Positions 45,334-53,938 of a DNA stretch of 64,000 nucleotides are shown piece after piece. A program made the position numbers and the translations under genes. This DNA is from Arcanobacterium bovis (lineage in GTDB: Bacteria > Actinomycetota > Actinomycetes > Actinomycetales > Actinomycetaceae). The first letter of the stretch is position 1; each line of letters starts with the position of its first letter. The DNA lies in NCBI RefSeq assembly GCF_004331995.1, contig NZ_SJDT01000002.1, forward strand, positions 248,001 through 312,000, given 5' to 3'. The notes under the pieces are model-generated. The model was not told the DNA's origin. It made no database searches and was given only the letters and a program-made list of their open reading frames with translations.

Positions 45334-45364
45334 CATTTTGAGGATGCATCTGGACGGCAAAATG
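45334..45364 (+). terminator. Likely terminator before efp
   Basis: CATTTTG (45334-45340) pairs with CAAAATG (45358-45364) around a 17-base loop that itself holds GGATGCATC, and is followed by a T-rich stretch. It would end the aro transcript two bases past its last stop. The remaining 45365-45521 gap must carry an efp promoter, which I cannot place. Confidence 0.5.
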
Positions 45365-45521
45365 CTATTTTCTCTTGTTGGTGGAATTAACGTTTGGCAG
45401 AGATGATGACGTTATTCGCCACTCATTTTTAGATCTTTATGCCATATTTGATTGGGAAACAGGTATTCTAGAAAAGGAATTTTTTCAGCTTGCGCACATG
45501 CGCATAACAGTAAGGAATCAC

Positions 45522-46079
45522 ATGGCTACAACCAATGATCTCAAGAATGGCATGGTGCTCAAGATCGATAACCAGCTTTGGCAGGTTGTCGAATTCCAGC
45601 ATGTTAAGCCAGGCAAAGGCCCTGCTTTCGTGCGTACGAAGCTCAAGAACGTACTGTCGGGAAAGAACGTTGACAAGACTTTCAACGCAGGCGTAAAGGT
45701 TGAGACTGCAACGGTTGATCGCCGCGATATGCAGTACCTCTACAACGATGGTACCGACTACATTTTTATGGATCTCGAATCTTACGAGCAGCTGCCGATT
45801 TCTGCCGATGTGGTAGGCGATGCGAAGAACTTTATGCTCGAAAATCAGAATGTTGTGGTTGCTACCAACGAAGGCGTAGTTCTGTTCATCGAATTGCCGT
45901 CGTCGGTGATCTTGGAGATTGCACATACCGAACCAGGTCTGCAGGGCGATCGCTCCAACGCAGGTACGAAGCCAGCAACCTTGGAAACTGGATACGAGAT
46001 TCAGGTGCCACTGTTTGTTGAAGAAGGCGTAAAAATCAAGGTTGACACCCGTAGCGGTGAATACATCAACCGCGCGTGA
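45522..46079 (+). CDS. efp: Elongation factor P, PGKGP loop type
   Basis: EF-P enters the ribosome E site and rescues stalls at runs of proline. The 185-residue protein has the three beta-barrel domains; the tip loop [13 protein letters not shown] places Lys at residue 32 between glycines. This PGKGP form is known from actinobacteria and is reported to work without modification of the lysine; no epmA/epmB-type gene is nearby. ATG 45522 gives the standard start [13 protein letters not shown] with GGA upstream, although the frame is open further upstream. The C-terminal RSGEYINRA is diagnostic. Confidence 0.96.
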   Translation: MATTNDLKNGMVLKIDNQLWQVVEFQHVKPGKGPAFVRTKLKNVLSGKNVDKTFNAGVKVETATVDRRDMQYLYNDGTDYIFMDLESYEQLPISADVVGDAKNFMLENQNVVVATNEGVVLFIELPSSVILEIAHTEPGLQGDRSNAGTKPATLETGYEIQVPLFVEEGVKIKVDTRSGEYINRA

Positions 46080-46099
46080 GCCGGGAGTAGTTGACTTAC

Positions 46100-46594
46100 G
46101 TGGCAAAAAAGCATGTGAATCCAAAGCGTAAAGGGCGATCCTTACAGCGGCAACGAGCGCTGGACGTCCTTTTTGAAGCAGATACACGGGCAGTAGCAGT
46201 TTCAGATTTGGCACAGTTGCTTGCCGAGCGCAAAGTTCTTTCCACTGCTCAACAGCCTATTGGTGATTATGGAGTTACTCTCGTAGAGACATATATCGAG
46301 TGGGCAGATGAGATTGATTCGATTATCGACGCCGCTTCGCCCGCGTGGTCTTTGGATCGGATGAGTGGCGTGGATCGAAATCTCTTGCGTTTGGGTGCAG
46401 CCGAGATTATGTACCTCGATGTTGATGTTCCGGTTGTGGTACACGAGATGACGGCGCTTGCGCGAGACTTTTCAACTGATAAGGCTGTGGGCTTTATTAT
46501 GGGTGTGCTCAACCGTATCGCTGAGATTCATAATCTCGAAAGATCCGGTTTAGACTCCAATGAAATTGACAATTTCGATGAAAATGTCGAATAA
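46100..46594 (+). CDS. nusB: NusB transcription antitermination factor
   Basis: NusB with NusE (S10) binds boxA in rRNA leaders. The 164-residue protein starts best at the GTG of AKKHVNPKRKGRSLQRQRALD, 12 bases after GGGAG; an in-frame TTG at 46091 sits too close. The ALDVLFEAD segment, WSLDRMSGVDRNLLRLGAAEI and TDKAVGFIMGVLNRI are family marks. It lies 20 bases after efp, the usual order efp-nusB in actinobacteria. A strong terminator follows. Confidence 0.93.
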   Translation: MAKKHVNPKRKGRSLQRQRALDVLFEADTRAVAVSDLAQLLAERKVLSTAQQPIGDYGVTLVETYIEWADEIDSIIDAASPAWSLDRMSGVDRNLLRLGAAEIMYLDVDVPVVVHEMTALARDFSTDKAVGFIMGVLNRIAEIHNLERSGLDSNEIDNFDENVE

Positions 46595-46660
46595 ATAGGC
46601 TCAAATTTTGAAATTTTCCTAGAAATCGCGAAAAAACACTGAAAATAACGCACCTGTGAG

Positions 46661-46696
46661 CAGGGCTTGTGCAATAATAAAGTTGCACAAGCCCTG
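46661..46696 (+). terminator. nusB terminator
   Basis: Perfect 14-bp arms CAGGGCTTGTGCAA (46661-46674) and TTGCACAAGCCCTG (46683-46696) around an 8-base A/T loop. Confidence 0.88.
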
Positions 46697-46776
46697 TTGG
46701 TACTCAAAGTGTTAGAAACTTGGGTGTTGATGGGACTAGCCGCAAAGTACGATTCATAGCCGCACATCACGGTTAG

Positions 46777-46814
46777 AGTCGGACCGACTATTAGTTGATG
46801 CACTATCAAGGAGG
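46777..46814 (+). promoter_or_regulatory. Palindrome and ribosome site before mihF
   Basis: The odd palindrome AGTCGG-A-CCGACT (46777-46789) lies 31 bases before the mihF ATG; AAGGAGG ends five bases before that ATG. The palindrome could be an operator. No convincing -35/-10 pair is seen, and the rest of the 46697-46819 gap is unremarkable. Confidence 0.35.
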
Positions 46815-46819
46815 TAGTG

Positions 46820-47131
46820 ATGGCCCTTCCAACCCTAACTGCAGAGCAGCGCAAGGCAGCACTAGAAAAGGCAGCTGTCGTACGGCAGAAGCGTGCTGAG
46901 CTCAAGAAGAATCTTAAAGATGGCTCAGTAAAGCTTTCCGATGTTATCAAGAAGGCTAAGTCAGACGATATTGCTGGCAAGCTGAAGGTATCTGCTCTGC
47001 TTATGTCGATGCCAGGCATTGGTCAAGCAAAGGCCAAGGCAATCATGGATCAGATCGGCATTTCGGAATCCCGCCGCGTTGCGGGTCTTGGACCACACCA
47101 GGCAGAAGCTCTTATCGAACTTTTCAAGTGA
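46820..47131 (+). CDS. mihF: Actinobacterial integration host factor
   Basis: A 103-residue nucleoid protein of the actinobacterial IHF family, unrelated in fold to the E. coli IHF. It compacts and bends DNA and is essential in mycobacteria. The N-terminal helix (ALPTLTAEQRKAALEKA) and the DNA-binding S13-like domain (KVSALLMSMPGIGQAKA, with the PGIG turn) are clear, as is the ending RRVAGLGPHQAEALIELF. ATG 46820 is preferred over GTG 46817 because it has the proper spacing from AGGAGG. The order mihF-gmk-rpoZ-coaBC is standard in actinobacteria. Confidence 0.96.
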   Translation: MALPTLTAEQRKAALEKAAVVRQKRAELKKNLKDGSVKLSDVIKKAKSDDIAGKLKVSALLMSMPGIGQAKAKAIMDQIGISESRRVAGLGPHQAEALIELFK

Positions 47132-47146
47132 TGTGAACCCCATCTA

Positions 47147-47188
47147 AATAAGTCAAGCTCAGAAAATGTTTTCTGAGCTTGACTTATT
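47147..47188 (+). terminator. Terminator between mihF and gmk
   Basis: Arms 47147-47166 and 47169-47188 are perfect 20-bp complements (core AAGTCAAGCTCAG), with a tight turn at TG and a T-rich end. Confidence 0.94.
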
Positions 47189-47212
47189 TTTATTCCACGC
47201 GAAAATTGAAAC
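47179..47212 (+). promoter_or_regulatory. gmk promoter overlapping the mihF terminator
   Basis: TTGACT at 47179-47184 lies within the right arm of the terminator. AAAATT at 47202-47207, 17 bases on, ends five bases before the gmk ATG (GAAAAT at 47201-47206 would give six). There is no Shine-Dalgarno, so the message is probably leaderless. Confidence 0.55.
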
Positions 47213-47779
47213 ATGGCAAATAATCAAGGATCGGTGTTCGTCGTGTGTGGGCCAACCGCAGTTGGTAAGGGTACAGTACTCAAAGAAGTTTTTCGGCGCG
47301 GCACCAATCTTTGGTATTCGGTATCAGCAACTACTCGTCCGGCTCGTCCTGGCGAGATCGATGGTCGAGATTATTTTTTTGTGAGCAATGAGGAATTTGA
47401 TGCGCTCGTTGCGGCAGGCGACATGCTCGAATGGGCGGTTGTCCATAAAGTCCACCGATATGGAACACCTCGTAAACCTGTAGAGCGGGCTATGGAGGCA
47501 GGCAAGACGGTAATCCTCGAAGTCGATTTGGATGGTGCGCGGCAAATCCGCAAAACAATGCCTGAGGTAAAGCAAATTTTTATCGCGCCGCCGTCATGGG
47601 AAGAACTTAAGGCGAGACTTATTGGACGCGCAACAGAATGTGCTGAAGAACAGGCGAGGCGGCTTGAGACGGCGAAAACTGAACTGGATGCGCAAGGGGA
47701 GTTCGACGTCGTCGTCGTAAATGATTCAGTGGCAGATGCCACCGAACAAATACTGCATATTTTGGGAATTTCAGAGTAG
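47213..47779 (+). CDS. gmk: Guanylate kinase
   Basis: Gmk phosphorylates GMP to GDP. The 188-residue protein has the P-loop region VVCGPTAVGKGTVLKEVF (about 10-27); here V-G-K-G replaces the more usual S-G-K-G/S. The GMP-binding signature SVSATTRPARPGEIDGRDYFFVS (split as SATTRPARPGE and DGRDYFFVS) and the lid LIGRATECAEEQARRLE are present. It begins the set gmk-rpoZ-coaBC, of which the next two overlap by four bases. Confidence 0.95.
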   Translation: MANNQGSVFVVCGPTAVGKGTVLKEVFRRGTNLWYSVSATTRPARPGEIDGRDYFFVSNEEFDALVAAGDMLEWAVVHKVHRYGTPRKPVERAMEAGKTVILEVDLDGARQIRKTMPEVKQIFIAPPSWEELKARLIGRATECAEEQARRLETAKTELDAQGEFDVVVVNDSVADATEQILHILGISE

Positions 47780-47831
47780 AATAATCCAGTGCACATTGTG
47801 TGCGTGAACAATGAACGTATGAGAGGTCTAC

Positions 47832-48098
47832 ATGTTCGGAACTAAGCCAAATCCCGAGGGAATCACCAAGCCTGCGATCGACGATCTGTTGAGCAAGGTG
47901 GACTCGAAGTACACTCTCGCGGTATTTGGAGCTTTGCGCGCCCGCCAGATTAACTCATATCGTCAGGAAATGAAGTCTGGCGATGGAAATATCACCGAGG
48001 TGGGTCCGCTTGTACCGTCGGCTCCTGAAGATAAGCCGCTGTCTTTGGCACTTGAAGAGATCGCAGAAGACAAGCTTAACCTCACGTACGGCGAATGA
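47832..48098 (+). CDS. rpoZ: RNA polymerase omega subunit
   Basis: The 88-residue omega subunit aids assembly of RNA polymerase. The conserved part is AIDDLLSKVDSKYTLAVFGALRARQINSYR (split as LLSKVDSKYTLAVFGALRAR then QINSY), with the PLSLALEEIAEDKL end. AGAGG precedes the ATG. Placement between gmk and coaBC confirms it. Its stop overlaps the coaBC start. Confidence 0.94.
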   Translation: MFGTKPNPEGITKPAIDDLLSKVDSKYTLAVFGALRARQINSYRQEMKSGDGNITEVGPLVPSAPEDKPLSLALEEIAEDKLNLTYGE

Positions 48099-49492
48099 TG
48101 AGCAATCTTTCACAGGCCTCTCATAACCAGATGGGAGGCCTGAGCCATATCCGTAGCAAGAATATTGTTGTTGGCGTGACTGGAGGCATCGCTGCCTATA
48201 AATCGGCACATTTGGTGCGCTTGTTCAAAAAAGCCGGTCACAATGTGCGTGTGGTGCCAACACACGCAGCTCTTAAGATGGTGGGTAAAACTACCTTCGA
48301 AGCCTTGAGCGGAAATCCTGTTTATGTGGACGTTGAAGAATGTGCATACGACGTCGTGCACGTCAATACCGGTCAACAAGCAGATTTGGTGGTTATTGCG
48401 CCAGCTACAGCTCACACCTTGGCAAAACTCGCAACGGGCTTGGCGGATAACTTATTGACTGCCACTGCGCTCGTTGCAACGTGCCCGATAGTGGTAGCGC
48501 CTGCAATGCACACCGAAATGTGGAATAATGCAGCTACCCAAAAGAATATATCGGTGCTGGCTGAGCGTGGATTTCGCTTTGTTGGCCCAGTAGAAGGTGC
48601 GTTGACGGGTCCTGATTCGGGTATTGGCCGGATGAGTGAGCCCGAAGAGATTTTCGATGTCTGCCATGAGATTCTCACTGAGACTCAGCCGCAATTGGTC
48701 CATGATACTCATGGTGTGAGCGGCAAGGCTGAGCAGCGAAGCGAAACAGACGGAGATACGGCGTTACGTGGAACAGACGGACGCTCGGCGTCGTATGAAG
48801 TAGCTGAAAATAATTCGCTCCGTGGCAAAACTGTGGCGATAAGCGGGGGAGGAACCCGCGAGCCGATTGATTCAGTGCGTTATATTTCGAATAAGTCTTC
48901 TGGCGCTATGGCTGTGGCCTTGGCCAATGCTGCGGCGGCGGCAGGAGCGCAGGTTATCCTAGTAGCGGCGAATATCGAAGATTTCCGATTGCGAGATCTC
49001 GCACCGGTTGTGACAGTGCGCAACGTTAGTACCGCTCGTGAGCTTGAAGCGCAGATGAAAGATCTTGCTGGTAGAGCGGACGTCATAATGATGGCGGCAG
49101 CAGTGAGCGACTATCGGATTGAAAACCCAAGTAGCGCGAAGATTAAACGCTCAAGTGATACGCTCACTCTCGAACTCGTAAAGAATCCCGATATCTTGGC
49201 TGAGCTTGCCCAGAACAGGCAACGCAGTGGACAAATCATCGTGGGATTCGCGGCTGAAACGGGAGATGACACCACAGATTACTTGACTTTCGGCAAAGAG
49301 AAGGCGCGTCGGAAGAATGCGGATCTGTTGGCGATTAACCTCGTGGGGGAGACGCGTGGTTTTGGCGACGTTGCAACGATGCTCACCGTCGTCGACCGTG
49401 ATGGTGCTGTGCAAGGCGAGTTTTCGGGTGACAAGGTACAGGTGGCGCACGAATTAATCGTGGTCATTGCCTCACTAGCCAATGGCGAATAA
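48095..49492 (+). CDS. coaBC: CoaBC, phosphopantothenoylcysteine synthetase/decarboxylase
   Basis: A two-domain enzyme of coenzyme A synthesis. The N-terminal FMN-dependent decarboxylase (CoaC) has VGVTGGIAAYKSAHLVRL, the catalytic-His region AYDVVHVNTGQQAD, IAPATAHTLAKLA and PAMHTEMWNN. The C-terminal CTP-dependent synthetase (CoaB) has ISGGGTREPIDSVRYISNKS, AAAVSDYRIE and GFAAETGD. A linker of about 45 residues, Gly, Ser and Glu rich, is longer than usual. At 465 residues the total is above the typical 400-420. Three in-frame starts are possible (ATG 48095, 48098 and 48131); the last would give a start closer to homologues. Confidence 0.95.
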   Translation: MMSNLSQASHNQMGGLSHIRSKNIVVGVTGGIAAYKSAHLVRLFKKAGHNVRVVPTHAALKMVGKTTFEALSGNPVYVDVEECAYDVVHVNTGQQADLVVIAPATAHTLAKLATGLADNLLTATALVATCPIVVAPAMHTEMWNNAATQKNISVLAERGFRFVGPVEGALTGPDSGIGRMSEPEEIFDVCHEILTETQPQLVHDTHGVSGKAEQRSETDGDTALRGTDGRSASYEVAENNSLRGKTVAISGGGTREPIDSVRYISNKSSGAMAVALANAAAAAGAQVILVAANIEDFRLRDLAPVVTVRNVSTARELEAQMKDLAGRADVIMMAAAVSDYRIENPSSAKIKRSSDTLTLELVKNPDILAELAQNRQRSGQIIVGFAAETGDDTTDYLTFGKEKARRKNADLLAINLVGETRGFGDVATMLTVVDRDGAVQGEFSGDKVQVAHELIVVIASLANGE

Positions 49493-49507
49493 TCGCTCGG
49501 CAGCCCG

Positions 49508-49513
49508 TAAAAT
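49508..49513 (+). promoter_or_regulatory. Possible metK -10 box
   Basis: TAAAAT lies 40 bases before the GTG start of metK. No clear -35 is visible, and there is no SAM riboswitch in the 60-base gap. Confidence 0.35.
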
Positions 49514-49552
49514 TAGATCAGAAATATTGAGTGGATAGAAACAGAGATAGCT

Positions 49553-50746
49553 GTGGTGTACCAACCCTTTACTTCGGAATCAGTAACAGAAGGTCATCCT
49601 GATAAGGTGTGCGATCGTATCTCGGATACGATTTTGGACGCGATTTTGCAGCAAGATCCGCACGCGCGCGTGGCGGTAGAGACTGCTGTTACCACGGGTC
49701 TAGTGCATGTTCTGGGTGAAGTAACTACGCATGCCTACGTGGAAATCCCACAGCTGGTACGCGACACGTTGAAGGACATTGGGTATACGTCGTCGCGTAT
49801 TGGCTTTGATGCTGATTCGTGTGGAATTTCGATCTCTATTGGTTCACAGTCGCCGGATATTGCCGATTCTGTGGACACATCTCTGGAAGTGCGCACCGCG
49901 CATGATACTGATCCACTTGATCGGCAAGGCGCTGGGGATCAGGGGCTCATGTTTGGCTATGCTTCCAACGAGACCAGCGTTTTTATGCCGCTTCCCATTC
50001 ATTTATCCCACCGGCTAGCGCAGCGTTTGGCTTTAGTACGTAAGAGTGGCCTCGTGGCAGGTTTGCGTCCGGACGGCAAGACGCAGGTCACGATTAATTA
50101 CGACGACGCCGGGGTGCCAGTTGGTATTGATACCGTCGTCGTCTCTTCCCAGCATGATGAAGACGTCGATCAGGCTGATTTGCATGATCTGGTGACCGAG
50201 CACGTGATTGCGCCAGTTTTGAAGGAAGAAGCTGGAGAATTATTTACTGGCGACACAAGGGTGTTGGTTAATCCATCAGGGCGGTTCGTGGTGGGCGGGC
50301 CAATGGGGGACGCCGGCTTGACTGGTCGGAAGATCATCGTCGATACATACGGTGGTGTGGCGCGTCATGGTGGTGGCGCTTTCTCGGGTAAAGATCCATC
50401 GAAGGTGGATCGTTCGGCTGCATACGCTGCACGTTGGGTGGCAAAGAATGTGGTTGCTGCCGGTTTGGCTGACCGTTGTGAACTGCAGGTTGCTTATGCA
50501 ATTGGTCGGGCGCACCCTGTTTCGGTTCGCCTTGAAACTTTCGGTACTGAGCAAGCCGATGTACAGGCGATTACTCGGGCAGTGAAGAAAGTCTTTGATT
50601 TGCGTCCAGCTGCGATTATTCGTGATCTCGATTTGCTTCGCCCGATTTATTCGACGACCTCGGCTTACGGACACTTTGGTAGAGAACTCGACGAATTTAG
50701 TTGGGAAAAGACGGATCGCGTATCTGATCTCCTCGCAGCGTTCTAG
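49553..50746 (+). CDS. metK: S-adenosylmethionine synthetase
   Basis: MetK makes SAM from methionine and ATP. The 397-residue protein has [20 protein letters not shown] at the start, [10 protein letters not shown], the substrate loop [17 protein letters not shown], and the phosphate-binding [21 protein letters not shown]. The GTG at 49553 or the next codon (also GTG) may start it; neither has a strong ribosome site. The ending [16 protein letters not shown] is normal. The order coaBC-metK-priA-fmt is common in actinobacteria. Confidence 0.96.
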   Translation: MVYQPFTSESVTEGHPDKVCDRISDTILDAILQQDPHARVAVETAVTTGLVHVLGEVTTHAYVEIPQLVRDTLKDIGYTSSRIGFDADSCGISISIGSQSPDIADSVDTSLEVRTAHDTDPLDRQGAGDQGLMFGYASNETSVFMPLPIHLSHRLAQRLALVRKSGLVAGLRPDGKTQVTINYDDAGVPVGIDTVVVSSQHDEDVDQADLHDLVTEHVIAPVLKEEAGELFTGDTRVLVNPSGRFVVGGPMGDAGLTGRKIIVDTYGGVARHGGGAFSGKDPSKVDRSAAYAARWVAKNVVAAGLADRCELQVAYAIGRAHPVSVRLETFGTEQADVQAITRAVKKVFDLRPAAIIRDLDLLRPIYSTTSAYGHFGRELDEFSWEKTDRVSDLLAAF

Positions 50747-50803
50747 TGTGCTCAACGGCACTGGCAATGTTTTTTGGCCGGAGCGATGTGGTTCAATTAG
50801 TTT

Positions 50804-52900
50804 ATGGATAGAGAAGAGCTCAATGTGGGGGAAGGGCAATCGTTAGGGTTGTCTGAACTTGGTCGTCAAGAGGCGCTTCTTTCTATCTTGCCAGAATCCA
50901 AATTGCTCAAACGTGATTTTGAAAATCCAGTGGCGCAGGTTGTAGTGGATGTGCCGGTGTTGCATATGGACCGGATATTTGATTACGAGATTCCCCAGCG
51001 GTTTTCTGATCTTCAAGTTGGTGCGCGCGTGGTGGTTGAAATTGGTGCGCGTAAAGTTGACGGTTTCGTCGTCGGACGCTCAAAATACACTGCGCATATG
51101 AGTCAACTGCGACCAATTCAGCGGGTGGTGTCAAATGTGCCTGTTCTGCAACCGCAGATTCTTGAACTCGCACGCAAGGTTGCTCACTCTCATCTTGCTT
51201 CACTCAACGACGTATTGCGTTTAGCGATCCCACAGCGCCATGCACGAGGCGAGCATGATTTTTTTGGCATTGATGAGGTGCCGTTTCCTCATTGGGCTCG
51301 TCCTGAGATCCCAGAGGTTTTGGCTTATTACGAGCACAGCAACCAATTAGAGCTGCTAGGAGATCGGCGTATCGTGGCGCTGATGCATCTGCTTGCTACT
51401 CACCGTGAAATGGACGTGCTTGAGTATGCGATTAAATTGATGCTCAACAAAAATAAGAGTGTTTTGCTAGTGGTACCTACTCCGCGCCAAGCACACAATC
51501 TCGCCCAACTCATTTCGCAATGTCTACCAGGTGAGCCCGTAGCTGTGTCCACATCAGAGGACAGCCATGAGATCAGGTACAAGCATTTTCTAGCTGCTTT
51601 GTATGGTAAAACGCGGATTTTTATTGGAACGAGGAGCGCTGTATGGACGCCCATCGCCAATCTCGGACTAATGGTGATGATGGATGATTTGCACGCTGCT
51701 TATATTGAAAAGCGCAGCCCATACGTACATGCTCGTGATGTGTTGATGCAAAGAAGCGAGCAAGAAGGCGCTTCACTTTTGGTGTTGGATCATGGGCCGA
51801 GCATTGCTATGCGTGCTACGATGGACAGTCAGGGGTATGCAATATCTGGAACGCTTAAAGCTCGACGTAACATGGGTGCCCAGATCCTTGCAGCTAATCA
51901 GTTTGCTTTTGAAGGCGCTCCATGGTCGCGCATGCCTGATTCAGTTTTCAAGGTGATTCGTGAGGGATTGGAGCATGGGCCAGTTCTTGTGGTAGTGCCC
52001 CAAACAGGGTACCTTCCACTCTTAGCCTGTGCTCGGTGTGCCGAGATTCCTCGGTGCCCGGACTGTGATGGAAATTTAGAAATTCCTGCGCCTGATTCTT
52101 CGCTTAAGTGTGCTCGATGTGCAAAAGAATTTTCTGAATTCACATGCGCCAGTTGTGGATTTACAAAAATGAAGCCGATTAGGATTGGATCTCATCGCAC
52201 CGCTCAAGAAATTGGAAAAGCGTTTCCACGTGTATCGATCAATCTGATTGGCATGAACAACCACACGCAAAAGGTTTCGGCTGGAGCAAAAATTGTGGTG
52301 TGTACTCCTGGATACGAACCAACTGCAGACAATGGCTTTTCTGCCGCAGTGGTGTTGGACTCTGGTTATTTGTTACGTTCTCGCAAACTCGAATCCGAGT
52401 CGTCTTTTTTGCGTACGATGGCGCGCATCACTACTCGCGTGCGGACTCGGCGTGACGGTGGCAAGCTGCTCATGGTTGGCGATGTGAGCAATGAACTGAT
52501 CGACACCATCGGAAAATGGGATTTTGAAGGTTGGGAAGACCAAACTCTTGTTGAACGCCAAGAACTACTACTGCCACCTGCGTCTCCTTGGGTTGAAGTG
52601 CGCGGAATTTGGGAAGAGATTCGGGTATTCCTGTCTTTACTTCGTGCTTGGCAACGCAATGAACACCGTGATTCTCCACCACCGCTAGATTCATTGTTAC
52701 TGGGCGGAATTACCGATTTGATTCCGGGTATCGCAATAGTGGGTCCAAATCGCATCGACCAAAACACATCACAAATATTTTTGCGAATTGCCAAAGGGCA
52801 CGAAGAAACGGCTTACCAGGCAATACGCACCGTATTGCGAGAAGGTTCGGTAAACGGAACTGTGAAGGGGCTTCATATCAATACACATCCGCAATTATGA
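50804..52900 (+). CDS. priA: PriA-like primosomal protein, without ATPase motifs
   Basis: A 698-residue protein of the PriA family, which restarts stalled forks. The N-terminal DNA-binding domain (VVVDVPVLHMDRIFDYEIP, about 45-63) and all eight zinc-binding cysteines (CARCAEIPRCPDC, CARC, CASC) are kept. The helicase motor is degenerate: no GxxGxGKT exists, and where DExH is expected there is MMDDLHAAY. Actinobacterial PriA proteins are known for this loss, so it is a structural or loading factor rather than a helicase. Its length is normal and no frameshift is seen. Confidence 0.9.
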   Translation: MDREELNVGEGQSLGLSELGRQEALLSILPESKLLKRDFENPVAQVVVDVPVLHMDRIFDYEIPQRFSDLQVGARVVVEIGARKVDGFVVGRSKYTAHMSQLRPIQRVVSNVPVLQPQILELARKVAHSHLASLNDVLRLAIPQRHARGEHDFFGIDEVPFPHWARPEIPEVLAYYEHSNQLELLGDRRIVALMHLLATHREMDVLEYAIKLMLNKNKSVLLVVPTPRQAHNLAQLISQCLPGEPVAVSTSEDSHEIRYKHFLAALYGKTRIFIGTRSAVWTPIANLGLMVMMDDLHAAYIEKRSPYVHARDVLMQRSEQEGASLLVLDHGPSIAMRATMDSQGYAISGTLKARRNMGAQILAANQFAFEGAPWSRMPDSVFKVIREGLEHGPVLVVVPQTGYLPLLACARCAEIPRCPDCDGNLEIPAPDSSLKCARCAKEFSEFTCASCGFTKMKPIRIGSHRTAQEIGKAFPRVSINLIGMNNHTQKVSAGAKIVVCTPGYEPTADNGFSAAVVLDSGYLLRSRKLESESSFLRTMARITTRVRTRRDGGKLLMVGDVSNELIDTIGKWDFEGWEDQTLVERQELLLPPASPWVEVRGIWEEIRVFLSLLRAWQRNEHRDSPPPLDSLLLGGITDLIPGIAIVGPNRIDQNTSQIFLRIAKGHEETAYQAIRTVLREGSVNGTVKGLHINTHPQL

Positions 52901-52973
52901 GAGTATGGAGCTGTGAGAAATAGGCTTAGGGCAAGTAATGTCCTTGTGGTGATTGACTCTTATGTCAGTGTCT

Positions 52974-53008
52974 TTGGTGAATAGTAGAGAAGGAAATAGA
53001 CTAATACC
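52974..53008 (+). promoter_or_regulatory. fmt promoter, leaderless type
   Basis: TTGGTG at 52974-52979, a 17-base spacer, and TAGACT at 52997-53002 are followed after six bases by the GTG of fmt. This is the best-formed leaderless promoter in the window. An AAGGA lies too far upstream (52991-52995) to act as a ribosome site. Confidence 0.65.
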
Positions 53009-53938
53009 GTGCGTATATTGTTTGCTGGAACGCCAGATACCGCCGTTCCGTCCCTAGAAAAGCTTCATTCCGAACATGAAGTGCTCGCCGTTTTGACGCG
53101 GGCACCAGCAAAAGTTGGACGCAAGCGTGAGTTGCGAAAATCTGCCGTACACGAAGCCGCCGAGGAACTCGGACTGCCCGTATATACGCCGGCCTCGTTA
53201 AAAGATGAGCAAGTGGAAGAAATGCTTGCAAACTATGCGCCTGATGCGATCGCCGTCGTCGCGTATGGCTTGCTCATTCCCAAGAAACTTCTTGAGCTTC
53301 CTCGCTTGGGATGGTTTAACCTGCATTTTTCTTTGTTGCCGCGATGGCGAGGAGCTTCACCCGTGCAAGCAGCCTTAGCTGCGGGGGATGAGTCTACCGG
53401 AACAACAATTTTCAAGATTGACGCTGGCTTGGACACTGGCCCAATAGTGGCAAGTAAAGAACGCCCGATACCACCAGCTGCCAATGCACAAGATCTGCTC
53501 GAGATTCTAGCTCAAGAAGGAGCACAGCATCTTGCTGAAGTATTCGCGCAACTAGCTCAAGGTGACGTATCGCTTTACGAGCAAGTTGGTGAGCCTAGTT
53601 ATGCTGGTTTGTTGCGAGCCCGTGACGGCGAAATTAATTGGCATCGAACTGCTATTGAGATTTACAACCAGATTCGCGGTATGAATCCCGAGCCTGGCAC
53701 GTGGTCTACATTGGGGGGCCAACGAATCAAGATTCTTGGCGCAACAATATCGGAATCAGCGATTGAGCCGGGAGTTATTGTGCCTGGCAAAGTAGTTCGC
53801 GTTGGCACCGCTACTAAGGCTCTCGAACTGGACATAGTAGCGCCAGCAGGTAAACGACCGATGGATGCACAAGCATGGGGACGTGGACTCAAAGGCGACC
53901 GTCTCGAGTTCGATGCTTATTCACAGATTGAAGAATGA
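53009..53938 (+). CDS. fmt: Methionyl-tRNA formyltransferase
   Basis: Fmt adds the formyl group to initiator Met-tRNA, using 10-formyl-THF. The 309-residue protein shows the start RILFAGTPDTAVPSLEKL, the loop KVGRKRELRKSAVHEAA, and the catalytic segment FNLHFSLLPRWRGASPVQAA with Asn, His and later Asp (in FKIDAGLDTGPI). It ends with the OB-fold tRNA-binding domain. The GTG start lacks a Shine-Dalgarno and follows a -10 box by six bases. Its stop overlaps the rsmB start by four bases. Confidence 0.95.
   Translation: MRILFAGTPDTAVPSLEKLHSEHEVLAVLTRAPAKVGRKRELRKSAVHEAAEELGLPVYTPASLKDEQVEEMLANYAPDAIAVVAYGLLIPKKLLELPRLGWFNLHFSLLPRWRGASPVQAALAAGDESTGTTIFKIDAGLDTGPIVASKERPIPPAANAQDLLEILAQEGAQHLAEVFAQLAQGDVSLYEQVGEPSYAGLLRARDGEINWHRTAIEIYNQIRGMNPEPGTWSTLGGQRIKILGATISESAIEPGVIVPGKVVRVGTATKALELDIVAPAGKRPMDAQAWGRGLKGDRLEFDAYSQIEE

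Noticed and set aside
45468-46214. Long open frame (248 codons) opposite efp and nusB
   Set aside because: It spans two well-identified genes and the gap between them, and has no plausible product.
49493-49552. Possible SAM riboswitch before metK
   Set aside because: The gap is only 60 bases and no conserved SAM aptamer element is visible.
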